Position numbers and translations under genes: made by a program
Part shown: positions 1-9,193 of the stretch, one piece after another
Layout: each line of letters starts with the position of its first letter
Numbering within the stretch: the first letter of the stretch is position 1
The notes under the pieces: model-generated
The model's input: the letters and a program-made list of their open reading frames with translations, nothing else
Told to the model about the DNA's origin: nothing
The model's database searches: none
NCBI RefSeq assembly: GCF_026236535.1
Contig: NZ_JAHTMW010000025.1
Span: forward strand, 41,156-105,155
Length of the DNA: 64,000 nt
Reading direction: 5' to 3'
Source: Streptomyces sp. SKN60
GTDB lineage: Bacteria > Actinomycetota > Actinomycetes > Streptomycetales > Streptomycetaceae

Positions 1-2049
1 GAACACGAGGTTCAGGACCAGGGGCAGCTTTCCGGCGCTCCCTCCGGCTCCGTACGGGGTCCTGCTGTTCATCTCCTGGAGGGTGCGACTGCCGTTCGTG
101 CACAGCGCGGCGATCCCGGCGGCGAGGCTCTGTCGAACGGGCGCCGAGGGTGCCGAGGGCGCCGGGGCCGAGATGTCGGCCAGGTTCGCGGTGGGGTTGA
201 CGGCGGCCTGCTGTGCGCCTGCGAGCGCTTCCCTGGACCACTGGGTGAGCAGTTCGACGTCCTGCCCCAGCTCGTCGAAGGTGACCTTCTGGCGCCCGAA
301 CTTCCGCAGTTCCAGGGGGACGATGGGAATGTCGCCCACCTTCTCCTGTTTGGCCCTCGCGTCGCTCAACACCGTCATGGCGCCGAACGCGTCGGTCTGG
401 TGGACCTGTTCGGCCTTGGCGGTGCGCTTGCGCAGGGAGGTATGGGCGTACTTGCGGGCCTTCTCCGCCACTGCTCCAGCGCCCCAGTCGGTGAGGGGGA
501 GTCCGTAGACCTCCCCGAAGACGCCCACGACGGCGTCGTAGTTGGCGTCCAGGAATGCCCTGGCCGGGTCCGGCAGGAACCCGCCGACGGTCTTGAGGTT
601 GACCCGCGAGAGGACCGCGGTCTTGTTCTTGCCCAGAGTCAGCCTCTCGGCGTTGCGCTCCTGCTCGGCCAGGTCGCCGAGGGCGGCCAGCTGGTTGTAG
701 AAGAGGGCGGCGAACCCGCGCAGTTGCTCGGCGGTCGTCGTCTGCGAGGCCGCTCCGTCCACGTCCATCTGGCCCCCGAGGAAGAGATCGGCCACCCGCC
801 GGCCGAAGACGAGGCTCTGGGAGAGGTGGATGTGCGCCTTCGACCTGGACGAGATCCGGGTCTTCGTGCCGCCCGTGTTGGCCGGTTCCGATTCGGTCAG
901 CATGTGCTGGAAGAAGCCGGCCATGCCGTGCAGGGGGACGCCCACGGTCTGGTGGGCGAACAGGCCGTCCCCGTAGCCCTGGAGCCCTCGCGTCTCGGTG
1001 TGCGGGCGTTCGGGTGCCACTCTGAGATCCGTCCCCACCAGTGAGGTCTCGTCGTGGGTGAACGTCGCCTCGGGATAGAGGCGCGCGAGTGACTTCTCCT
1101 CGTTCGTCGAGCCCGGGCCGGGGCCGTAGAGCCTGCTGTGCATGTCCCTGAGGGCGGTGAGGGTCGCCTCGCGGTCGCTGTGGGCGGTCTCTCCCGGGAG
1201 GACGTTCATCGGAGGGGTGACGAATTCCGCGTTCGTGTACTGGGTTCCGTCGGGGGCGTTCCGCTTGTCGCCCACCATCTTCACGCCGCTCTCGTGCGTG
1301 ACGAGGATCGGTCCGGAGACGGGCTCGCCGTGCGCATCGCGGGCTTCGACGTTGCCGCCGTCCGCCATGGACACGGGCCGGTCCGTCTCGATCTCCAGGC
1401 CGATGGCGCGCTGAATGGGGGCGGGAGTGGCGGGGGCCGGGCCGCCGAGGGCCCGGCGCGCGTTGGCCTCGGCTTCCCGCTCGAAGCGGTCGGAGGGGTC
1501 GGAGACCTTCAGGCCCGCCCCGTTGTCGGTGCCGGCCACCGGGCCTTGGCGCTGCTGGATGACGTGGGTGAGCTCGTGGGCGAGGGTGTGCCGGTCGGCG
1601 CCGCCGTCGCCGATGACGACGTGGTTGCCGCTGGTGTAGGCGCGGGCGCCGACCTCGGCGGCGGAGGCGCGGGCGGTGGAGTCGGTGTGCAGCCGTACGT
1701 CCGAGAAGTCCGCGCCGAGCCGGGCCTCCATGTCGGTACGGGTGGCCTCGTCCAGCGGGCGCCCCGGCGCGCGCAGCACCTCGTGCACGGCGGACCGCTG
1801 GACCGGGGGCTGCTGGACCGGGGGCTGCTGGTGTCCGCAGCCGGCGCCGTGCTCGTGGCGCTCCTGGGCCCAGGGGTGGCCGGCCTGGCGGAGCAGCTGC
1901 ACGACGGCCGCGTTGCCCGCCGCGCCGAGCCGGCCGGGCAGCGCGGGAGACGAGGTCTCCGGCGCCCGCCCCGTAGCCGGTGTCCTGGTGGCCTCCGTCC
2001 GGTCCGGCCGGTGGGCGCTGCCCGTCCTGTCGTCGTTCGGGGTCCGCAC
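1..2049 (-). CDS. DUF4157 (eCIS-core-type) protein with candidate amidoligase-like effector region, partial
   Basis: The minus-strand frame is open from the left window edge to a GTG at 2049, preceded by a strong AAGAGGAGG ribosome site about 7 nt away. 683 residues are visible and the C-terminus lies outside. Residues about 1-90 are Pro/Gln-rich and disordered. Residues about 90-180 form a DUF4157 domain with the zinc-peptidase-like HELTH motif (H158, E159, H162). DUF4157 proteins are often contractile-injection-system payloads or polymorphic toxins. From about residue 216 a new region begins with GLEIETD, followed by EFVTPPM and later FAHQTVGVPLHGM. This order of motifs resembles amidoligase-fold proteins, but that is inference from motif shape only. 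No other injection-system gene is in the window. The neighbouring ABC exporter is divergent and need not be related. Confidence 0.8.
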   Translation of the reverse strand, partial: MRTPNDDRTGSAHRPDRTEATRTPATGRAPETSSPALPGRLGAAGNAAVVQLLRQAGHPWAQERHEHGAGCGHQQPPVQQPPVQRSAVHEVLRAPGRPLDEATRTDMEARLGADFSDVRLHTDSTARASAAEVGARAYTSGNHVVIGDGGADRHTLAHELTHVIQQRQGPVAGTDNGAGLKVSDPSDRFEREAEANARRALGGPAPATPAPIQRAIGLEIETDRPVSMADGGNVEARDAHGEPVSGPILVTHESGVKMVGDKRNAPDGTQYTNAEFVTPPMNVLPGETAHSDREATLTALRDMHSRLYGPGPGSTNEEKSLARLYPEATFTHDETSLVGTDLRVAPERPHTETRGLQGYGDGLFAHQTVGVPLHGMAGFFQHMLTESEPANTGGTKTRISSRSKAHIHLSQSLVFGRRVADLFLGGQMDVDGAASQTTTAEQLRGFAALFYNQLAALGDLAEQERNAERLTLGKNKTAVLSRVNLKTVGGFLPDPARAFLDANYDAVVGVFGEVYGLPLTDWGAGAVAEKARKYAHTSLRKRTAKAEQVHQTDAFGAMTVLSDARAKQEKVGDIPIVPLELRKFGRQKVTFDELGQDVELLTQWSREALAGAQQAAVNPTANLADISAPAPSAPSAPVRQSLAAGIAALCTNGSRTLQEMNSRTPYGAGGSAGKLPLVLNLVF

Positions 2050-2170
2050 GGGGTCCCCCTCCTCTTCGGCGTCGGCGTGGACTTCCTGCGTACACGGCGG
2101 AGGGCTGCCGTTTCGAGGTGCGGGCGGGCAGAACCGGGCGGCCGATCGGGCAGTGTGCGCAAACCGGTTG

Positions 2171-2189
2171 TGTATCGCGATGTATCGCG
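2171..2189. promoter_or_regulatory. Direct repeat, possible operator upstream of the ABC exporter
   Basis: TGTATCGCG occurs twice with a 10-bp period (2171-2179 and 2181-2189), and an 8-bp palindrome ATCGCGAT spans the junction. It lies in the 240-bp divergent region between the DUF4157 gene and the exporter. DrrAB-type exporters are commonly controlled by TetR or PadR repressors, but no repressor gene is adjacent. Confidence 0.3.
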
Positions 2190-2292
2190 TTACCGTGTGG
2201 TCCGGGTCACTCGAACGCCGGGCGTCGTCCGCTCGGCGTCTCTAAACTTGGACGAAATCTTTCAAAACCTCTCAAATCATCTGGGAGAACGC

Positions 2293-3369
2293 ATGCCAGG
2301 CGCGATTCACGCCGAAGGTCTGGTGAAGACCTTCGGCGACGTACGAGCTCTGGACGGGGTGGACCTCGATGTACCCGAGGGCACCGTCCTGGGCCTGCTC
2401 GGCCCGAACGGCGCGGGGAAGACGACCACCGTGCGCGTGCTCACCACGCTCCTCCGACCGGACAGCGGCCGTGCCGTCGTGGCCGGGATCGACGTGCTCA
2501 AGCACCCCAACGAGGTGCGCCGCGCGATCGGCCTGTCCGGCCAGTTCGCCGCGGTCGACGAGTATCTGACCGGCCGCGAGAACCTCCAGATGGTCGGGCA
2601 GCTCTATCAGATGAACGGCAGGGCGGCGAAGGTCCGCGCGGGCGAGCTCCTGGAGCGGTTCAACCTCGCCGACGCCGCCGACCGCCCCGCCAAGACCTAC
2701 TCCGGCGGCATGCGGCGCCGGCTCGACCTGGCCGCCGCCCTCGTCGTCTCCCCGCCCGTGATGTTCATGGACGAGCCCACCACCGGCCTCGACCCCCGCA
2801 ACCGGCAGGCCCTGTGGGAGATCATCCAGGAGCTCGTCGCCGGCGGCACCACCCTCCTACTCACCACGCAGTATCTGGAGGAGGCCGACCACCTGGCCCA
2901 CGACATCTGCGTCGTCGACCACGGCAAGGTCATCGCCCACGGCACCTCCGACCAGCTCAAGGCCCAGACCGGCGGCGAGCGCGTTGAGGTCGTCGTCCAC
3001 GACCGCGACACCATCCCGGCCGCCCGCGAGGTCCTCGCGCGCTACGGGACGGCGGGCGTCGGCCGCGGCGACATCGACGCCGGCGACATCAGCGTCGAGG
3101 AGCACACCCGTAAACTCACCGTCCCGGTCACCGGCGGCGCCAAGCTGCTCGCCGAGGTCATCCGCGACCTGGACGCCGTCGGCGTCGAGATCGACGACAT
3201 CGGCCTGCGCCGCCCCACCCTCGACGACGTGTTCCTCTCGCTGACCGGCCACGTGGCCGAACAGGCCGAGGAGAACGGCGAGAATGGCGCGAGCGGCGGG
3301 AGCGGCGCGACGAAGAGCGCCCGCAAGGACCGCAGCGACCGCAGCGACCGGAAGGAGGCGGTCAAGTGA
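2293..3369 (+). CDS. DrrA-type ABC transporter ATP-binding protein
   Basis: This is the ATPase subunit of an ABC-2 exporter of the daunorubicin-resistance family, 358 residues. Walker A GPNGAGKTT is at 37-45, the signature YSGGMRRR starts near 136, and Walker B VMFMDEPTTGLD starts near 156. The switch position reads TTQYLEEAD, with Gln in place of His, as is usual in DrrA proteins. A DrrA-type C-terminal domain follows and the last 30 residues are charged linker. The frame is open far upstream, but the ATG at 2293 with GGGAGA before it matches the family N-terminus. The next gene overlaps by GTGA, implying translational coupling. It likely exports a drug or lipid; the substrate is unknown. 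Confidence 0.93.
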   Translation: MPGAIHAEGLVKTFGDVRALDGVDLDVPEGTVLGLLGPNGAGKTTTVRVLTTLLRPDSGRAVVAGIDVLKHPNEVRRAIGLSGQFAAVDEYLTGRENLQMVGQLYQMNGRAAKVRAGELLERFNLADAADRPAKTYSGGMRRRLDLAAALVVSPPVMFMDEPTTGLDPRNRQALWEIIQELVAGGTTLLLTTQYLEEADHLAHDICVVDHGKVIAHGTSDQLKAQTGGERVEVVVHDRDTIPAAREVLARYGTAGVGRGDIDAGDISVEEHTRKLTVPVTGGAKLLAEVIRDLDAVGVEIDDIGLRRPTLDDVFLSLTGHVAEQAEENGENGASGGSGATKSARKDRSDRSDRKEAVK

Positions 3370-4223
3370 CCGCGGTGACCGACACCCTGGCCAAGCCGCA
3401 GCGGCGCGGCGCCATCGCCCAGTCGATCAGCGACTCGCTGGTCGTCACCAAGCGCAATCTGATCCGGATGACCCGCATCCCGGAAATGGTCATCTTCGGC
3501 CTCATCCAGCCCGTGATGTTCGTGATCCTCTTCACGTACGTCTTCGGCGGCTCGATGAAGATCGGTAACACCACCGACCCGGAGGTCTACAAGAACTTCC
3601 TGATGGCCGGCATCTTCGCCCAGACCGTCACCTTCGCCACGGCCGGCGCGGGCGCGGGCATCGCCGACGACATGCACAAGGGCCTCATCGACCGCTTCCG
3701 CTCGCTGCCCATGGCGCGCGGCGCGGTCCTCACCGGCCGCACCCTCGCCGACCTGGTGCAGACGGCACTGACCCTGCTCGTCCTGGCGGTCGTCGCGCTC
3801 ATCGTCGGCTGGCGCCCCGGCTTCGCGGAGCCCACCAACTTCGCCAGAATCATGGCCGGATTCGGCCTGCTGCTGCTCCTCGGTTACGCCTTCACCTGGA
3901 TCGGTGCGCTGATCGGCCTGTCCGTGCGCACCCCGGAGGCGGCCACCTCGGGCGGACTGATCTGGCTCTTCCCGGTCACGTTCATCTCGAACGCGTTCGT
4001 GGACTCCAGCCAGATGACCCCCTGGCTCCAGAAGGTCGCCGACTGGAACCCCTTCAGCGCCACCGTGCAGGCCTGTCGCGTGCTCTTCGGCGACCCGGGA
4101 GTCTCCCAGTCCCAGGCCTGGCCGATGCAGCACCCGGTGTGGGCCTCGCTGATTTACTCGGTCCTGATCATCGTGCTGTTCCGGACGCTGGCGGTACGGA
4201 AGTACCGCTCGGCCACCGCCTGA
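3366..4223 (+). CDS. DrrB-type ABC-2 permease
   Basis: This 285-residue integral membrane protein is the channel partner of the preceding ATPase. The N-terminal cytoplasmic segment (about 45 residues) leads into roughly six hydrophobic helices, typical of ABC-2 exporters. The motif around PVMFVILFTYVFGGS is characteristic of DrrB. The GTG start overlaps the TGA stop of the ATPase gene, so the two are probably made in equal amounts. The stop lies 17 bp from the convergent kinase gene, with no obvious hairpin between them. The substrate cannot be told from sequence. Confidence 0.93.
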   Translation: MTAVTDTLAKPQRRGAIAQSISDSLVVTKRNLIRMTRIPEMVIFGLIQPVMFVILFTYVFGGSMKIGNTTDPEVYKNFLMAGIFAQTVTFATAGAGAGIADDMHKGLIDRFRSLPMARGAVLTGRTLADLVQTALTLLVLAVVALIVGWRPGFAEPTNFARIMAGFGLLLLLGYAFTWIGALIGLSVRTPEAATSGGLIWLFPVTFISNAFVDSSQMTPWLQKVADWNPFSATVQACRVLFGDPGVSQSQAWPMQHPVWASLIYSVLIIVLFRTLAVRKYRSATA

Positions 4224-4240
4224 CGCGACGCGCACGGGAC

Positions 4241-6610
4241 TCACGGCAGATAGCCGGAGATCACCAGGTCGTCGAAGGGGACGAAGACCGCCCCTCCGGC
4301 GACCAGGGGTTCGCCCGGCGTCAGCGACTTCGCCTCGACCCCGTCCGGAAGGACCGCGTTGCGGGCCTTCACATCGCGGTCGCCCACCGGGCCGGTCGCG
4401 GGCAGCGACTGCACTTGTTGCTTGCCCGCGACCACCAGCCGGTCGCCCGCGAAGACGACCCGGTCCACCCCGTCGTCGAAGCTGCCGGTCGTCGTCGCCC
4501 GCCGCAGCTCGCGCCCGCTCGCCAGGTCGTAGGTGACCACGGTGAAGCTGACCGAGCTGCCGACGAGACTGCCGACCACGGCCACCGTGCCGTCCGCGCG
4601 CACCGCCGGACCGGCGACGATCGTCAGATCCTCCGCCAGCGTGCGCCGCGGCCGCAGCGTCCGGGCGTCGAGCACGGGCACCCCGCCGTCCTGTGCGTTC
4701 TGGCACAGCACCGCGTCCCCGTGCACCACGATCGTCGAGCACTCCACGCCGGCGCCGCCCCGGGCCGTCTCCTTGCCGGTCGCCGTGTCGAGGGCCACCG
4801 GCACGGTCCCGCCGACCGTCACGTACACCCGGTTCCCCGAGGCGACCAACTGCTCGGGGATCGCGTCGAGTTCCTTCCGCCACAGCTCACGGCCGCCGCC
4901 CTTCCCGTCCAGCCGCACCGCCGTGACCAGGCCCTTGCCCTCGTCCGTACGGTGCAGCAGGCTGCTGTACAGGACGTCGCCGACCAGGTCGGAGCCCTTC
5001 TCCGCCCACTCGGGTCCCGGCGCGGGCACCTTCCCGCGCACCTTTCCGTCGTCGAGGCCGTACGCCGTCAGGCCGTCGGCGCCCGCGATGTACGCCGTGT
5101 CGCCGACGACCGACGGATCGCCCGGCGACGCCAGGATGCCGAAGTCGCCGGGAGTCTCGCGGCCGGGGACCGCCCACAGCCGCTTGCCGTCGGCCGCGTT
5201 CAGGGCGAGGGCCCCGCCCCCGGTGCCCGCGCACAGCAGCACCTTCGGCGCCAGGGAACAGTTGCTGATCCCCGGGCCGACCCGGCTCGCCCACGGCGAC
5301 CAGCCGGCCGGCCGGGCCCCGCTGTCCGTCGCCGACGTCCCGAAGTCGCCGGCGTGCCCCTCACCGCCGTACGGCCGGACGACCTGGCTCAGCGATCCCA
5401 CCCCGCCCGGCCCGGACGCCGAAGCGGAGGGCCCGGCCGAACCCGAAGGACCCGAGGGACCCGCGTCTGCCTGGTCCCCCTGCCCGCCCTGCCGGTCGAG
5501 CAGCACCACCCCCACCGTCGCCACCACCGCCACCGCGACCGCCGCGGCCACGATCTGCCCCCACCGGCGGCGCCGCGGCTCCGGCCCGGCGGGACCGGCG
5601 GGCCGGGCGACCGCCGCCGTGGGCGAGTACGGCACCGCGACGACCGGCGCCATCGTCGGCAGCTCGGCCACGCCCGCGCCCGAGGCCGCCGCCTCGCCGA
5701 ACCCGCGGGCCGCGTCCCCGTACTCGGCGAGCAGCGACAACACCCCGCCCGGCCACGGAAACACCTCCACCTCGGCGGCTTCGGAACCCAGCAACTCCGC
5801 CAGCTCCGCCGCCGAGGGCCGCTCCGCCGGATCGAGCCGCAGACAGCGCTCCACGACCGGCCGCAACTCCTCCGGCACGCCCGACAGTTCGGCATCGGCC
5901 CGGCTGATCCGGTAGACCACCGCCGCCATCTCGTCGTCGTGGAAGGGCCCCCGGCCGCTCGCCGCGAACGCGAGCACCGCCCCCAGACAGAACACGTCCG
6001 AGGCCGGCACCACGGCCCGGCCGCCCACCAGATGCTCCGGCGACATGAAGCCCGGCGAGCCGACGACCAGCCCCGTCGAGGTCAGCGCCGTCGCCTCGAA
6101 GGCCTGCGCGATGCCGAAGTCGATCAGCTTGGGCCCGGCCGCGCCGAGCAGCACGTTCGCCGGCTTCAGATCCCGGTGCAGCACCTGCGCCTCGTGCACC
6201 GCGCCGAGCGCCCGGGCCAGGGCGACGCCCAGCTCCCGTACCGCCGCGACCGGCAGCGCGCCGGCGCGGACGACCGCCTCGGCGAGCGAGGGCCCCGGCA
6301 CGTACTCGGTCGCCAGCCACGGCGCCGGCGCGTCGGCGTCCGCGTCCACGAGCCGGGCCGCGTAGGGGCTGTCCACCGCCCGCGCCGCCGTGATCTCGCG
6401 CCGGAAGCGGGTCCGGAAGTCCTCGTCGAGCTCCAGCTCCGCGCGCACGGTCTTCACCGCGACCATCCGGTACGGGTCGGCCGTCGGCGCGTCCGTACGG
6501 CAGGCCAGATGGACCTCGCCCATGCCGCCCGCGCCGAGCCGGGCGAGCAGCCGGTACGGGCCGACGAGCCGGGGCGGCCCGGCGGGCAGTGCTTCCAGCA
6601 CGGTCAACAC
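4241..6610 (-). CDS. Transmembrane Ser/Thr protein kinase with PQQ-like propeller
   Basis: A 789-residue Hanks-type receptor kinase. The glycine loop LGAGGMGEV is at 25-33, the ATP lysine is K53, the catalytic HRDLKPAN gives D147, and DFG is at 164-166. After an Ala/Pro-rich juxtamembrane region, RRRRW precedes one membrane helix at about 351-371. The rest is an outward-facing WD/PQQ-type beta-propeller with repeated A-D-G-K-x-x-W strands, presumably the sensor. The start is a GTG at 6610 with GGAAAGG upstream. It lies 57 bp downstream of a second kinase of the same architecture, so the pair looks like a tandem duplication in one transcript. The ligand and targets are unknown. Confidence 0.92.
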   Translation of the reverse strand: MLTVLEALPAGPPRLVGPYRLLARLGAGGMGEVHLACRTDAPTADPYRMVAVKTVRAELELDEDFRTRFRREITAARAVDSPYAARLVDADADAPAPWLATEYVPGPSLAEAVVRAGALPVAAVRELGVALARALGAVHEAQVLHRDLKPANVLLGAAGPKLIDFGIAQAFEATALTSTGLVVGSPGFMSPEHLVGGRAVVPASDVFCLGAVLAFAASGRGPFHDDEMAAVVYRISRADAELSGVPEELRPVVERCLRLDPAERPSAAELAELLGSEAAEVEVFPWPGGVLSLLAEYGDAARGFGEAAASGAGVAELPTMAPVVAVPYSPTAAVARPAGPAGPEPRRRRWGQIVAAAVAVAVVATVGVVLLDRQGGQGDQADAGPSGPSGSAGPSASASGPGGVGSLSQVVRPYGGEGHAGDFGTSATDSGARPAGWSPWASRVGPGISNCSLAPKVLLCAGTGGGALALNAADGKRLWAVPGRETPGDFGILASPGDPSVVGDTAYIAGADGLTAYGLDDGKVRGKVPAPGPEWAEKGSDLVGDVLYSSLLHRTDEGKGLVTAVRLDGKGGGRELWRKELDAIPEQLVASGNRVYVTVGGTVPVALDTATGKETARGGAGVECSTIVVHGDAVLCQNAQDGGVPVLDARTLRPRRTLAEDLTIVAGPAVRADGTVAVVGSLVGSSVSFTVVTYDLASGRELRRATTTGSFDDGVDRVVFAGDRLVVAGKQQVQSLPATGPVGDRDVKARNAVLPDGVEAKSLTPGEPLVAGGAVFVPFDDLVISGYLP

Positions 6611-6667
6611 GCCTTTCCGATGGGGCTGTCGGGGTGACTCACGGGCACGGGCCCGGAGTACTCGGAC

Positions 6668-9088
6668 TTATTCGGGCAGCTCGACGGACGCGACGGCGCC
6701 CTTGTCGTACACGACATAGGCGATCCCGCCGACCGGCAGCACCTCGGGCTGCCGGATCATCCGGCCGTAGACGATGCCGTAGTTCGGGTCGCGCTCGTCC
6801 TCCTCGGCCCGCGGCCCCGGCGCGCCCGGCACCGGCGTGGCCTTGAGCCCGCCCGGCCTGCCGTCCGCGCCGAGCCCCACGGTGTAGAGCGCGGAGTAGT
6901 CGGCGAACACCAGCCGGTCGCCGGCGAGCAGGGGAGAGGACAGCTCCTGCTTGAGCCCGGCCGGCGCGGTGTCCTTCAGGGGGTACGAGGCGAGCCGCGT
7001 GCCGTCCTTCGGGTCGTAGACCCCCAGGCCCTCCTTCGCGAAGCCGACGAAGGCCTTCGGGCTGATCACATCGGCGCTGAGGCTCTCCAGCGACGCGGGC
7101 ACGGTGTCCTTCGCGGCGAGGGTGGCCGCGTCGAGGACGTGCAGCCGCTCCTCGGCGTCGACGACGTGCGGGGTGCTGACGCAGTACGCCGAGTCGCCGA
7201 GCACCTTCACGGCCTCGCACTCGGCGGCCGCCCGGTCGACCTGCCCGCGCAGCTCGCCGGTCCGGGCGTCGTAGGTGACGAGCCCGCCGTCGCTGAGCGC
7301 GTACACCTGCCCCTTGGCGTAGGCGACCGGCTCGAAGGGGCGGGTCTCGGAGTACGGGATCTCGTCGCTGGTGAGCATCTTCGACCAGAGCTTCCGGCCG
7401 TCCGTGAGGGAGAACGCCGCCATCCCGATGGGCGGATGGATGACGCCGTCCGGCGACGGGCCCGCGACCGCGGCGAAGATCGTGCCGTCGGCCACGATCG
7501 GCCGGGTCACCTCCCGCTGCGTGCCCTGCATCGGCTCCTTCGACTCCCAGCGGACCGCGCCGCTGCGCACGTCACGGACCTGGAGCTTCCCCTCCCAGGC
7601 GAGGACGACGACCGAGTCGTGGACGGTGGGACGGGAGGCCTTGTCGACGATCCACGGCACGCCGTGGTCGTTCATGTAGCTCTGGCCGCCCCGGCCCGTC
7701 CCGCCGGCGCTCGCCTCCCACAGCTTCTTCCCGTTCGCCGGGTCGAGGGCCTCGTACCAGCCGTCCGTCGTCCGGCACACCAGCGCCTTCTCGTTCCCCG
7801 AGCAGCCGAACGCCGGCGCCGACAGCTTCGCCCGCCACGGCTTCCAGCCGGCCGGCCGCTGGGCCGCGTTCTGCGGTACGACCCCGGAGGCGTCCGCCAG
7901 GCCCCGGTCGTCGACGCCCGGGACGCGCGGCCCGGACGCGGCGGGCGGGCCGGCGGTGGCGGGCTTCTTCGGGGCGGGCTCCGGCCACAGCAGATACGTG
8001 CCGACGCCGCCGCCCAGGACCGCCAGGGCCACCACGGCGGCGATCAGGGCGCGGCGGCGCCGCTCGGGTAAGGGAGCCGGGGCGGCGGGGCGGTCGGTCG
8101 GGGCCTGCGTCGGCGCCGCGTGCAGCCCGGGCGCGTCGGCCGGGGCCGGGGCGGGGGCCGCGGGGACCTCCACCAGCGGGCCGCCGGACGCGACGAGCTG
8201 GGCGAGCTCCCGCCCGTACTCGCCGATGTGCTCCCGTACGGCCTCCGGCCACGCGGGCGGGCGCCCGGCCGTGCCGCCCAGGAGCTCGGCCAGCGCCTCG
8301 GGCGCGGGCCGGTCCGCCGGGTCGCGGGACAGACAGGCGGTGACGACGGCCCGCAGCTCCTCCGGCAGCCGGGTCAGATCGGCCTCGGCCTGTGCGACGC
8401 GGTAGAGGACGGCGGCGACCGGGCCCTCGCCGAACGGGTCCTCGCCGGTCGCCGCGTAACAGAGCAGCGAGCCGAGGCAGAAGACGTCCGACGCGCCGGT
8501 CACGTGCCGGGCGCCGGCCACGTGCTCGGGCGACATGAAGGAGGGCGTGCCGACCATCACACCGGTCGCGGTCATGGTGGTCGCCCCACCCGCCCGCGCG
8601 ATGCCGAAGTCGATCAGCCGCGGGCCGTCGACGGCGAGCATCACGTTGCCGGGCTTGAGGTCGCGGTGCAACACCTCGGCGGCGTGTAGATCGGCCAGCG
8701 CGCGGGCGATCCGGGCGCCGAGCGCCCGCACCGTCGCGACCGGCAGCGGGCCGCCGCGCCGCACGGCCTGGGCGAGGCTGGGGCCGGGCACGTAGGCGGT
8801 GGCCAGCCACGGCGTCTCGGCGTCGGGGTCGCCGCCGACGGGCGCGGCGGCGTACGCGCTGCGCACCATCCCCGCCACCCTGATCTCGCGGCGGAAGCGC
8901 TCGCGGAAGGCGGGCTCGCCGGCGACGTCGGTCCGGACGGTCTTCAGGGCGACGTACGCGCCGGGCGGGGCGCCGGGGTCCGTGTCCCGCGCCAGATACA
9001 CCTCGCCCATGCCGCCGGCGCCCAGCCGCGCGAGCACCTCGTACGGTCCGATGTGCCGTGGCGCGCCCTCGCGCAGCGGTCCCAGCAT
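6668..9088 (-). CDS. Transmembrane Ser/Thr protein kinase with PQQ-like propeller (paralogue)
   Basis: This 806-residue receptor kinase is a paralogue of the downstream gene. The glycine loop is at 22-30, and K49, D143 (HRDLKPGN) and D160 (DFG) are all present, so it should be active. A membrane helix lies near residue 350-370, followed by an extracellular PQQ-like repeat region. I chose the ATG at 9088, which gives a leader of the same length as the paralogue and has GGGGG about 9 nt upstream. In-frame ATGs at 9097 and 9127 are alternatives, but 9127 has no ribosome site. The gene begins about 50 bp past the greA terminator hairpin. Confidence 0.9.
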   Translation of the reverse strand: MLGPLREGAPRHIGPYEVLARLGAGGMGEVYLARDTDPGAPPGAYVALKTVRTDVAGEPAFRERFRREIRVAGMVRSAYAAAPVGGDPDAETPWLATAYVPGPSLAQAVRRGGPLPVATVRALGARIARALADLHAAEVLHRDLKPGNVMLAVDGPRLIDFGIARAGGATTMTATGVMVGTPSFMSPEHVAGARHVTGASDVFCLGSLLCYAATGEDPFGEGPVAAVLYRVAQAEADLTRLPEELRAVVTACLSRDPADRPAPEALAELLGGTAGRPPAWPEAVREHIGEYGRELAQLVASGGPLVEVPAAPAPAPADAPGLHAAPTQAPTDRPAAPAPLPERRRRALIAAVVALAVLGGGVGTYLLWPEPAPKKPATAGPPAASGPRVPGVDDRGLADASGVVPQNAAQRPAGWKPWRAKLSAPAFGCSGNEKALVCRTTDGWYEALDPANGKKLWEASAGGTGRGGQSYMNDHGVPWIVDKASRPTVHDSVVVLAWEGKLQVRDVRSGAVRWESKEPMQGTQREVTRPIVADGTIFAAVAGPSPDGVIHPPIGMAAFSLTDGRKLWSKMLTSDEIPYSETRPFEPVAYAKGQVYALSDGGLVTYDARTGELRGQVDRAAAECEAVKVLGDSAYCVSTPHVVDAEERLHVLDAATLAAKDTVPASLESLSADVISPKAFVGFAKEGLGVYDPKDGTRLASYPLKDTAPAGLKQELSSPLLAGDRLVFADYSALYTVGLGADGRPGGLKATPVPGAPGPRAEEDERDPNYGIVYGRMIRQPEVLPVGGIAYVVYDKGAVASVELPE

Positions 9089-9140
9089 CTGCCCCATCCC
9101 CCTTCTGCGGCCGATGCCTCCGATCATTGCATGAGCATGA

Positions 9141-9177
9141 CGAAGGGCCGGACCCCTTCGCGGGGTCCGGCCCTTCG
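9141..9177 (-). terminator. Terminator of greA
   Basis: A perfect 16-bp inverted repeat (9141-9156 with 9162-9177) has a 5-nt TTCGC loop. It starts 16 bp past the greA stop, in the intergenic space before the kinase gene. Confidence 0.85.
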
Positions 9178-9193
9178 TACGGTCGTACGGGGC

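Noticed and set aside
1138..2292. Upstream extension of the DrrA-type ORF
   Set aside because: It is antisense to the DUF4157 gene and has no similarity to ABC proteins; the ATG at 2293 fits the family start and has a ribosome site.
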